From Methanoregula sp. UBA64 (GTDB lineage: Archaea; Halobacteriota; Methanomicrobia; Methanomicrobiales; Methanospirillaceae): 64,000 nt of DNA. The position numbers and the translations under genes are program-made. Location: assembly GCF_002502735.1 (NCBI RefSeq), contig NZ_DAQC01000001.1, positions 799,229 to 863,228 on the forward strand, read 5' to 3'. A model generated the notes under the pieces. It was not told where the DNA came from. It did not search any database and saw only the letters and a list, made by a program, of their open reading frames with translations. This document shows, piece after piece, positions 47,183 through 54,876 of this stretch; positions within the stretch are counted from its first letter, which is position 1; each line of letters starts with the position of its first letter.

Positions 47183-48817
47183 ATGCCGGGACCGTACCTT
47201 AAAAGCGGCGAGACCATTGTCCTGACTACGGACCGGGTACTCATTGGAGACAAGGAGTACGATCTCATCCTCACGAGCCACCGCCTTGCCCTCGTGGACA
47301 GCGACCATGCCCGGGACCATCCGCAGGTGCTCCCGTTTGCAACCATCCTTTCCGTGAAGGGTGGGAAAACACCCGCACACGAACCGCGTATCACGCTGGT
47401 TCTTGTCGATCCTGTCGGTATCGAGGACTCCACTACGCTCGAACTGGTTTTTTCCCAGCAGCCGTACGAAGACCGGAGCGCGGAATGCGAGACATGGGTC
47501 AGGAAACTGATCGAGCACATCGTCTCCGACCGCCATGAATCTGCCCCGGCAGCCGCAGAGCAGCAGCCCGTAAAGCCCCAGGTGATCTCTCCTTCGGTCC
47601 GGCGCTGGGTAGCCCCCGATATGCCCGGGCCGCATACCACCGTAAGCCAGAAAGGGAAGACTTCTTCAGAAGAGATCCTGTCGGCTCTCCAGAACCCTGC
47701 ATGGGACGAGGAGAAATCCAGACTTATCGTTCCGGAGGAGGAGCCCGAAGAAGAACCAGAGGTTGCCCCGGAACCGGTAAAAGACGAAGATACCGGGGAC
47801 GATACCCTGCCCGGGGAACCGGGGGAAGAGGTCAGGGAAGAACTCTCCCTTAAAACAGAGAGGTCGGAACCGGAAACAGGATCCCCCGAGGAACTGCCGG
47901 AAGAACCCGCAGCGGAATCCAGGGAAGAAGTTCCCGTAAATAAACCCGTGCCGGATTTACCGGCCACTGCCGTGGAAGATTCGTCAGAGATTCGCGCAGA
48001 CGATGACGAGCGCGGGATGCAGCCCGGGCCGGAACCTGCCGGGAACGGGCAGTCGGTACCGGTCCTGCCCCTTGATGACAAGCAGCGCCTGATGGCAGAA
48101 GACGAACAGGCCCTGCTGGGGAAAGAGCCAGAGGTGGCGGCCACACCGGAGCCCCTGCCAGTTCCCCCGGCCGTACCAGAAGTCCGGTCCGGCCTGCCGG
48201 ACACGGTGGTCTTCCCGGTTCTTTTGGGGCAGACGGATCGTGAGGAAGCCCCGGCGCCCGATAAGAACAACCCCGATCACGCTCCGCCGGATGACACCAA
48301 AGAGCCGCAGCCGCCATCCCCAAAGGCCCCGGTGATTTCGGTCCGGGGAATTGCCGCGATCGTCATCGCTGCAATTGTCATTGCTTTCCTTGCCGGGGCG
48401 GTATTTGTCCTGACGACACAAGGCAGTCACGAAGGGACGACACCCCTCCCGGTCACGCCATCGGTCTCTGTAATCCCCACAACCGTCCCGGACACTCCGG
48501 CAATTCCCGGGACCGGCGTCTGGGTCCGGGTCACGTATAACGGGACTTTTTACGGGAAGTACGGGAACCCGGGCGGGCTCCGCGAAGTACGGGGAACCGG
48601 CGACCGGTTCTACCCCATAAAGGACAGCACGGGGCTGGTGCAGGCATCGTTTGAGAAGCTGGACGATTCGGGAGATACCCTGACCGTCGGCGTTTATCAT
48701 AACGGCACGCAGGTCACACAGGTGGAGAAACGGATGCCCCGGGCCACCATCGCAATTCTTGTCGACCCGGCGACCGGGAATGCACCGTACGTCCCGGTGA
48801 CTACGGCTGCAGCGTAA
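47183..48817 (+). CDS. PH-like, membrane-anchored protein
   Basis: A 544-residue protein of unknown function. Residues 1-115 repeat the PH-like domain of the gene at 2488 (SGETIVLTTDRVLIGDKEYD, ILTSHRLALVDSDH, ETWVRKLIEHI). A long Glu/Pro-rich disordered segment (about 120-385) follows, then one membrane helix (IAAIVIAAIVIAFLAGAVFVL, around 395-415) and an outer C-terminal domain (GVWVRVTYNGTFYGKYGNPG) resembling a module common in methanogen surface proteins. So the PH-like part is inside and the last 120 residues outside. Possibly a scaffold linking envelope and cytoplasm. Confidence 0.72.
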   Translation: MPGPYLKSGETIVLTTDRVLIGDKEYDLILTSHRLALVDSDHARDHPQVLPFATILSVKGGKTPAHEPRITLVLVDPVGIEDSTTLELVFSQQPYEDRSAECETWVRKLIEHIVSDRHESAPAAAEQQPVKPQVISPSVRRWVAPDMPGPHTTVSQKGKTSSEEILSALQNPAWDEEKSRLIVPEEEPEEEPEVAPEPVKDEDTGDDTLPGEPGEEVREELSLKTERSEPETGSPEELPEEPAAESREEVPVNKPVPDLPATAVEDSSEIRADDDERGMQPGPEPAGNGQSVPVLPLDDKQRLMAEDEQALLGKEPEVAATPEPLPVPPAVPEVRSGLPDTVVFPVLLGQTDREEAPAPDKNNPDHAPPDDTKEPQPPSPKAPVISVRGIAAIVIAAIVIAFLAGAVFVLTTQGSHEGTTPLPVTPSVSVIPTTVPDTPAIPGTGVWVRVTYNGTFYGKYGNPGGLREVRGTGDRFYPIKDSTGLVQASFEKLDDSGDTLTVGVYHNGTQVTQVEKRMPRATIAILVDPATGNAPYVPVTTAAA

Positions 48818-48913
48818 AAACAGTTTTTTAAATAACTGCCCGGCAAGGCATACCAACACAGATTCATAAAAAATAACAGAATGGAACGTCTCTTGCCAGG
48901 TCTGTGGCAAATG

Positions 48914-49012
48914 CGATGACTCGCCCCCCGCCCCCTCGCGCTCGACGGGTGGCACTGCTACACCCGTCTCGCTAGGGGGAGCATCAAAAAATTATCCATA
49001 GCAGGGGGCGTA
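48914..49012. repeat. GC-rich palindromic intergenic element, copy 3
   Basis: Stem GACGGGTG (48944-48951) / CACCCGTC (48961-48968) with flanking C-run (CGCCCCCCGCCCCCTCGCG) and G-run (TCGCTAGGGGGAGC), plus GCGATGAC/GCATC at the borders. It fills the 308-base gap between converging genes; the rest is AT-rich and shows no gene. Confidence 0.6.
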
Positions 49013-49125
49013 TCCGCAGCCTGACTGGATATTGCCATACCCCAAATTTATGAGAAATATAAAAAAAAAGTGGCATTCCCAGGGAACTGAATAGTTCTTG
49101 CGGGGGAAAAATAAGAGGGGTTTTC

Positions 49126-51117
49126 CTAACCCATAAACAGGCTCAGTACCCTGAATGCAATCCCGCCGATCACGACTGCTATCACGACCTCCACCGCGGT
49201 GATCGCCAGTGACTTTTTCCACCCGAATTCAGAGGCCAGCGCAAGGATCACCGAGATGCAGGGGATGTAGATCATGGTGACAAGCGCGAGCACGATGAGC
49301 TGGACCGGGGTGAGGACCGCAGCAAAGTTCGTGGTACCCATGAGCACCGCAAGGGTGAGGATCGTCATCTCTTTCCTGACGATCCCGAAGATCAGCGTGA
49401 TCCCGACGATGGCAGGGAGCCCGAGCCAGAGGGTGGTGATCGGCGCAAGCGCTGCATTGACCGGGTTAAGCCAGCCGGCCCAGTAGAATGCCTGGATGAG
49501 TGCGCTCCCGATGATGTAGGCCGGGAAGACCAGCCAGATGAGCGATTTTGTCCGGGCCCAGGTCTGCTTGAGAACGACCGAGAGCGATGGGATATGGTAG
49601 TCCGGCATCTCCATGATGAGGCCCACCGATTCTCCGGGCATGACCTTGAATGCCAGCCGTCCGGCAACGATGATCAACAGGATATCGAATGCATAGAGCG
49701 CGAGCGCCCACCAGATATTGACAAACGCGGCAACGAGCCCGAGGATCACCACGGTCCGGGCCGTGCAGGGAACGAGCGTCACGAGAAACGCGGAGAGCAG
49801 TTTCTGCTTGGGCGACTCCATGATCCGGCAGGAGTAGCAGGCCGGGACATTGCAGCCGTAGCCGAGGATGATGGGGATGATCGCCTTCCCGTGCAGGCCC
49901 AGCTTGTGCATGCCCCGGTCGAGCATGACCGATATCCGGGTGAGGTAGCCGGAGTCCTCGATGATTGCAAGGATCAGGTAGAACGGCAGGACGTACGGGA
50001 TGACGAGCGTGAGGCCGGCGACCAGTCCGGTAAAGGCCCCGTTTAAGAGCACACTGCCAAGCGATCCGTCGATCACCGGCTCGTACTGCCCGAACTGCGA
50101 GAAGAAATCCGCAATCACGGTGGATATCTGTGCGCCGATCAGAAACGTCCAGAGCAAAAGGCCGCCGATCACCGCAACGACCATCAGGTACCCGAAATAC
50201 GGGTGGAGCGCAATGCTGTCGATCTTATCGGTCAGGCTCTTTTTTACTGCCCCGTCAGCGGGTGTACGGATGGTGATCACTTCGGATGCGATCCGGTCTG
50301 CGATCTGGTACCGCTCCGCGCTCATGACAACGCAGACCGGTTCGCCGTGCAGTGTCTCGATCTCCCGGGCGAGCGTGTCGGCAGTTTCGACCGCGGCCGG
50401 CGACTGTTCCTGTACAAGCCGTGAGATCGCCGGGTCGCGTTCGAGAAGTTTTATTGCCACCCAGCGGAGAGGGTATGCCGTCCCGACCCCGCCAAGCATT
50501 GATGTGATCTTTTTAATCCTTTCTTCGACCTCCCTGCCATATTCGAGCGTGGGCGGTACCGGCCGGTCGCGGACAAGATCGAGGATCGCATCGGTCAGCG
50601 TCGGGATACCTTTGCCCCGGATTGCCACCGTCTGGACAACCGGCACGCCGAGAAGTTTCGAGAGCTTTTCGATATCGATGCTGATTCCCTTCTTCTCTGC
50701 AAGGTCGACCTGGTTGACCGCGATCATCAGGGGCGGCGCAAGCTCCATGAGCTGGATGGTGAAAAAGAGGTTGCGCTCCAGCGCCGACGCATCGATTACG
50801 TTCACGACCGCATCCGGGTGTTCGAGCGCAATGTACTCCCGGGATACCACCTCTTCCATCGAGTACGTGGTAAACGAGTAGATCCCCGGAAGGTCGATGA
50901 CCCGGATCCGTTTACCCTTGTACTGGAGGAGCCCTTCGGCCCGCTCGACGGTCTTTCCCGGCCAGTTCCCGATGATCTGGTCGACCCCGGTGAGCTGGTT
51001 GAACGTCACGCTCTTGCCGACATTTGCATTGCCGGCAAGGGCGATGGTGTAATCGACATCCTTAACCGGGATCTCCTTTTTCGGAGCGCACCCTTTACAG
51101 TCTCCGCATCCGCTCAC
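49126..51117 (-). CDS. feoB: Ferrous iron transporter FeoB
   Basis: A G-protein-linked iron(II) importer, 663 residues. G-domain motifs: G1 GNANVGKS, G3 DLPGIYSF, G4 NQVDLAEKK. Membrane part with about eight to ten helices, including the two gate motifs with Cys (YGCNVPACYSCRIM and VTLVPCTARTVVILGL). The Cys-rich N-terminus (MSGCGDCKGC) is a known archaeal variant. I start it at the GTG at 51117, which overlaps the regulator stop in GTGA; an upstream frame that runs on to 51414 overlaps that gene fully. Operon with the DtxR-FeoA gene. Confidence 0.97.
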   Translation of the reverse strand: MSGCGDCKGCAPKKEIPVKDVDYTIALAGNANVGKSVTFNQLTGVDQIIGNWPGKTVERAEGLLQYKGKRIRVIDLPGIYSFTTYSMEEVVSREYIALEHPDAVVNVIDASALERNLFFTIQLMELAPPLMIAVNQVDLAEKKGISIDIEKLSKLLGVPVVQTVAIRGKGIPTLTDAILDLVRDRPVPPTLEYGREVEERIKKITSMLGGVGTAYPLRWVAIKLLERDPAISRLVQEQSPAAVETADTLAREIETLHGEPVCVVMSAERYQIADRIASEVITIRTPADGAVKKSLTDKIDSIALHPYFGYLMVVAVIGGLLLWTFLIGAQISTVIADFFSQFGQYEPVIDGSLGSVLLNGAFTGLVAGLTLVIPYVLPFYLILAIIEDSGYLTRISVMLDRGMHKLGLHGKAIIPIILGYGCNVPACYSCRIMESPKQKLLSAFLVTLVPCTARTVVILGLVAAFVNIWWALALYAFDILLIIVAGRLAFKVMPGESVGLIMEMPDYHIPSLSVVLKQTWARTKSLIWLVFPAYIIGSALIQAFYWAGWLNPVNAALAPITTLWLGLPAIVGITLIFGIVRKEMTILTLAVLMGTTNFAAVLTPVQLIVLALVTMIYIPCISVILALASEFGWKKSLAITAVEVVIAVVIGGIAFRVLSLFMG

Positions 51118-51839
51118 GGCACCCCTCCTTTTTTGGTATCGACAAAGATATTCTCCGCTATCGTATGATCGACGGCCAGTTTGGTCCGGCGCACAAAGAC
51201 CTCGACCGGGCCGTTTAACGGTGCCTTGCGGGTGACCGAGACGGTTGTCCCGAGCGTGAGCCCGAGATCGGAGAGCCGCTGGACGATCCGGCAGTCGCCC
51301 CGGATAAACGCGATCGTTCCTTTCTGCTGCGGGCCGAGATCGGTGATCGGGATAATATCGGCCGACCGTATATCGCTGGGGAGGTGAAATGCCGGGCCGG
51401 TCTGCGCGTCGCATTCAGTGCAGCTGCCGATTCCCTTGCTGCACGGGGAGATCGGGCTCCCGTGGGGGCACCGGGCCGGGGCATTGAGCATCCGGCAGAG
51501 GGCGTTCTCCGTATCCTCCGAGATCGTATGCTCCATCCGGCAGGCTTCTTCGTGCACCTTTTCCCGTTTTATGTGGAGCACATCGGCAAGGAAGACTTCG
51601 AGGAGCCGGTGCCGGCGTTTGATCGTTTCGGCGATCTTCTTTCCTTCTCCCGTCAGGCTTGCCCCCTTGTAGGGTTCATAATGTACAAGGTTTTTTTCCG
51701 CCAGGCTCTGTAATGCCTCGGTGACGCTTGCGGGAGCGACCTTGAGACATTTTGCTATGGCAGTTGTCTTCGCAGCACCATCCGTGCCTGCGATATCGTA
51801 GATTGCTTCGAGATATTCCTCGACCTGTTCCTGTGCCAT
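51114..51839 (-). CDS. DtxR-family iron regulator fused to FeoA domain
   Basis: A 241-residue metal-responsive repressor. N-terminal winged helix (AKTTAIAKCLKVAPASVTEALQSL) and the metal-binding dimer domain (RRHRLLEVFLADVLHIKREK VHEEACRMEH), then a Cys-rich stretch (CPHGSPISPCSKGIGSCTEC) and a C-terminal FeoA/SH3-like domain (FIRGDCRIVQRLSDLGLTLG). In this arrangement the FeoA part may touch FeoB or finish the metal site. It precedes feoB with a 4-nt overlap and has a palindrome just upstream, so it represses its own operon when iron is plentiful. Confidence 0.95.
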   Translation of the reverse strand: MAQEQVEEYLEAIYDIAGTDGAAKTTAIAKCLKVAPASVTEALQSLAEKNLVHYEPYKGASLTGEGKKIAETIKRRHRLLEVFLADVLHIKREKVHEEACRMEHTISEDTENALCRMLNAPARCPHGSPISPCSKGIGSCTECDAQTGPAFHLPSDIRSADIIPITDLGPQQKGTIAFIRGDCRIVQRLSDLGLTLGTTVSVTRKAPLNGPVEVFVRRTKLAVDHTIAENIFVDTKKGGVP

Positions 51840-51850
51840 CTGAATAATAA

Positions 51851-51864
51851 TTAGGTGTCCCTAA
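51851..51864. promoter_or_regulatory. DtxR-type operator
   Basis: TTAGGTGTCCCTAA, perfect arms TTAGG/CCTAA around four bases, twelve bases before the DtxR-FeoA start. It overlaps the expected transcript start behind a TATA-like AATTATTTTAATTTA. A weaker related site, TTTTGG-TTGT-CCTAAAA, follows near 51875-51891. Confidence 0.75.
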
Positions 51865-51969
51865 ATTAAAATAATTTTGGTTGTCCTAAAAATCTGGTCT
51901 GCCGTGAGGGCAAAAGGAACTGATTTAAACCGGACCGGCGATACTGTCACAGCAGTACTTCCCCGGATT

Positions 51970-52902
51970 ATGATCTCTGCACTATACGTCGATGACGAGC
52001 CGGCCCTGCTTGAAATCGGCAGGATCTTTCTTGAACAGGCAGGGGATATCCGGGTGGATACGGTAAACTCTGCACCCGAGGCCTTAAAAAAGATCCGGTC
52101 GGGTTCCTATGACGTGGTGATCTCCGATTTCCAGATGCCGGTGATGGACGGGATTGCTTTTTTGAGGGCACTCAGAGCGGAAAACTCTCTTCTCCCTTTT
52201 ATCATCTTTACCGGGAAAGGGCGCGAGGATGTGGTGATCGAGGCGCTCAACTGCGGGGCGGACCATTATATCCAGAAAGGGGGAGCCCCAAAAGCGCAGT
52301 TTGCAGAACTGACGCATACGATCCGCCGGGCCGTGGAGCGCAAACGTGCAAACGATACCATCCTGCACCTCAACCGGATCTATTCGGTCCTCTCACGGAC
52401 CAACAAGGCCGTGATCCAGATCCGGACAAAGCGGGAGCTGCTCAGCGAGGCCTGCCGGATCGCAGTCGAAGAGGGAAAGTTCCTGATGGCATGGATTGGC
52501 ATCGTCGATCCCGCCACGAAGAAGGTCAACCCCGTTGCGGCCTGCGGGTACGAAGAAGGATATCTCAGTAAACTGTCCATTACCGCGGATAACGTCCCGC
52601 AGGGGATGGGACTGACCGGCCTTGCCATCCGCGAGGGCCGGCCCATGATCTGCAATGACATCCTCTCCGACCCGCGGATGGGAAAATACCGGGACGAGGC
52701 AATCCGTCGGGGCTACCGGTCTTCCGTTGCGCTCCCGCTCCGGAACGGTACCGCGATTGTGGGCGCAATGCGGATCTATGCAGACGAGCCCGGGTTTTTT
52801 AACGACAAGGAACTGGAGCTGCTCCAGGAACTGGTAGAGGATATTTCCTTTGCACTGGGCCTGATGAACGATGCTCCCGATGCACGGCCAACGGATCCGT
52901 AA
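51970..52902 (+). CDS. Receiver-GAF domain protein
   Basis: A 310-residue cytoplasmic protein. CheY-like receiver (about 1-120): LYVDDEPALLEIGRIFLE, phosphoacceptor in VISDFQMPVMDG, Thr in IIFTGKGRE, Lys in HYIQKGG. Then a linker helix with VERKRANDTILHLN and a GAF domain (about 150-300): LSEACRIAVEEGKFLMAWIG, GMGLTGLAIREGRPMICND, YRSSVALPLRNGTAIVGAM. No kinase or DNA-binding end, so it passes signals by another route. The frame is open to 51877, but the ATG at 51970 gives the standard receiver start. Confidence 0.88.
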   Translation: MISALYVDDEPALLEIGRIFLEQAGDIRVDTVNSAPEALKKIRSGSYDVVISDFQMPVMDGIAFLRALRAENSLLPFIIFTGKGREDVVIEALNCGADHYIQKGGAPKAQFAELTHTIRRAVERKRANDTILHLNRIYSVLSRTNKAVIQIRTKRELLSEACRIAVEEGKFLMAWIGIVDPATKKVNPVAACGYEEGYLSKLSITADNVPQGMGLTGLAIREGRPMICNDILSDPRMGKYRDEAIRRGYRSSVALPLRNGTAIVGAMRIYADEPGFFNDKELELLQELVEDISFALGLMNDAPDARPTDP

Positions 52903-53040
52903 AAGAAGGCTGCGTGAGGAATACGGGAATGTTCCTTTGCCGGAGTGAGCCCGGTGTTTTTTTAAAATCCGGCAAACGCATCTTTTGTGGATTCTCCCGA
53001 CAGCCCGGCCTATGAATCCCCATCTGAAGGTATTTGAGGC

Positions 53041-53163
53041 ATGGATACCTTAGTTGGTGTAAAGAAGAGGAGTTCATTATCATGGCAATCGACTGGTCAA
53101 ACGTATCCAAATAATAACGTTTTTGACAAATTAAAACAAGAGATTAAACATGGACTCTGTTAA
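53041..53163 (+). CDS. Possible small ORF before the recombinase
   Basis: ATG at 53041 after TTTGAGGC gives 40 residues (MDTLVGVKKRSSLSWQS...KHGLC) and overlaps the recombinase start by 14 bases. In another frame a ten-codon ORF starts at 53082 behind a good GAGGAG site (MAIDWSNVSK, stop 53112-53114). One of them may be the cut-off start of a chromosomal gene at the insertion point. Weak evidence. Confidence 0.25.
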   Translation: MDTLVGVKKRSSLSWQSTGQTYPNNNVFDKLKQEIKHGLC

Positions 53164-54364
53164 GGGGAAAAAGATCGATAATTTTATCCAAAACTATACT
53201 GGCACAACTCGAACAGGATATCGATCCAGCATTTATCAATTTCTCAATTACAAGTTCAAATTCTCCCGTGAACGTCGTAATCCCACTCCGGAAGAGCGCA
53301 CACATTATGAAGAGATGGCTGAGATCTATCTTTCCTCAGGGGAAATTAACGTTTTAAAAGATCTCAGAGGGTTTAAAGATTGGATGTTTTCTGATAAACG
53401 TCCCCCTCATAGTATTAGTCAAAATATTGCGAATGTCAGAGTCTGGTTGGAACATTATGGTTTTGAGATGTCGGCAAAAGAAGTACGCGAGCTTAAAAAG
53501 TACTTGCCTCGCCAGAGAACGGCGGTAACAAGGGAAGATGAAGTTACTGGAGAGACTATTCGAACCCTTTTATCGCATGCAAATCCAACGCTCAGAGCAA
53601 TCATTTTACTCATGTATTCATCAGGCATACGTATTGGTGAGCTCGTTAAATTGCACCTAGATGACATAGACATGGAGAAAAATACAATTTACATCTCAGA
53701 TTTGATCTCTAAAAACAGAGAAAGTCGTATCACCTTTTTTACGGACGAAGCAAAGGACGCGTTACAGATTTACTTGAAAGAACGCGACCGAGTAATGGCA
53801 AGAGCGGCCAAGTGTACCAAACAATTTGGCCACATTTACAGGGGAGGAGACGAGATATTTGCTGGTGCAACATCAACAATTCGCCAGGCATTTAGTAAAA
53901 CACTCAAGCGGGCAGCATTCTATCGTGCAGATCCGCGAACAGGCCGAGGTACAATCCATCCACATATCCTTCGTAAATATTTTATATCGACGATGAAACT
54001 ACAAGGGTGCCCTGATGATGTTGTTGAGGCGTTGGCAGGGCATTCCGGTTATTTGAGCACAGCTTATCGTCGATATCCGGATAGTGCACTCCGTGAACAG
54101 TACAACAAATACAGTGCGGCGTTGACAATTCGAGATTATGGATATGAACGGCGCAAACAACTGGAAGATCAGGTAGGTACAATATCTGATCGTCATGCAA
54201 TATTGGAACAAGAGAATACTGTGTTGAGAGAGAAAGTTATACAGTTAGAATTACTGCAACACCAGATAATGACTGCTCTGCAATCCGATCCTCAGTTCAA
54301 AGATAAAATGATAATCGGGAAAGAAAATAAGCGTGTTATCATTTCAACAAAGACCATCGTGTAA
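53150..54364 (+). CDS. Tyrosine recombinase/integrase
   Basis: Site-specific recombinase of 404 residues that probably moves the element in which it sits. SAM-like core-binding domain at about 15-115, catalytic domain at 130-315 with R161 (YSSGIRIGEL), a likely Lys at K189 (SKNRES), H272-x2-R275 (HPHILRKYF), H298 (AGHSGY) and nucleophile Y306 or Y309 (TAYRRY). The last 75 residues are a coiled coil (DRHAILEQENTVLREKVIQL), unusual and perhaps for multimerisation. AT-rich codon use unlike genes to the left. No ribosome-binding site; perhaps leaderless. No tRNA target is visible. Confidence 0.93.
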   Translation: MDSVKGKKIDNFIQNYTGTTRTGYRSSIYQFLNYKFKFSRERRNPTPEERTHYEEMAEIYLSSGEINVLKDLRGFKDWMFSDKRPPHSISQNIANVRVWLEHYGFEMSAKEVRELKKYLPRQRTAVTREDEVTGETIRTLLSHANPTLRAIILLMYSSGIRIGELVKLHLDDIDMEKNTIYISDLISKNRESRITFFTDEAKDALQIYLKERDRVMARAAKCTKQFGHIYRGGDEIFAGATSTIRQAFSKTLKRAAFYRADPRTGRGTIHPHILRKYFISTMKLQGCPDDVVEALAGHSGYLSTAYRRYPDSALREQYNKYSAALTIRDYGYERRKQLEDQVGTISDRHAILEQENTVLREKVIQLELLQHQIMTALQSDPQFKDKMIIGKENKRVIISTKTIV

Positions 54365-54499
54365 TGGTAATTAATGGTGAGGGGACAATAGGATGACCCG
54401 AATTTTAATTCTTTAATATACCAAGTCGATTTTCTATAACATTCACGTCGTAATAAGAAAAGTCTGAAATTACCCTATCGAGGTTAAATTTTTTTTAAG

Positions 54500-54517
54500 G
54501 TGTGATTTGTATCACAC
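54500..54517. promoter_or_regulatory. Inverted repeat upstream of RHH gene
   Basis: GTGTGAT-TTGT-ATCACAC, perfect 7-bp arms, after an eight-T run, 100 bases before the ribbon-helix-helix gene. It may be that protein's operator or the recombinase terminator. The rest of 54365-54617 is AT-rich and shows no gene. Confidence 0.5.
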
Positions 54518-54617
54518 AAACCAGATATTGCCCCATTTTAAAAAATATTACTAATTTGTCGCATTTAGGCTATCATGAAGAGAGGGAATAAATGCTCTAA
54601 TACAATACAATATATCA

Positions 54618-54782
54618 ATGACTAAAATTGAAAGAAATGGCACGATCTATGTGCAGACGACTGTTCAAATTCCTGCTACGTTACGAGAGAATGCCCACAA
54701 ACACAAGATTTGCCTTTCGGCTACACTGACTGCTGCTTTAGAGGATGAACTTAAAAACCGTCAGAACGGGGTACAGCAATAA
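54618..54782 (+). CDS. Ribbon-helix-helix (CopG/CcdA-like) protein
   Basis: A 54-residue protein, too short for usual cut-offs: after MTKIERNGTIYV comes QTTVQIPATLRENAHKHKIC, a beta strand and helix of the ribbon-helix-helix type, then LSATLTAALEDELKNR as the second helix. Such proteins are small DNA-binding dimers that serve as element repressors or antitoxins. No toxin gene is adjacent. The inverted repeat 100 bases upstream would suit it. Confidence 0.65.
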   Translation: MTKIERNGTIYVQTTVQIPATLRENAHKHKICLSATLTAALEDELKNRQNGVQQ

Positions 54783-54876
54783 TTCACCCATAAAAGACTC
54801 AGTGATACACTCATCCACCCCCATTACTTGCTGATGTAACTGGAAATCGCGGATTAAACAGGATACGGCGAATATT

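Noticed and set aside
52903..53149. tRNA gene as integration target
   Set aside because: No cloverleaf, T-loop or CCA-end pattern could be found beside the recombinase.
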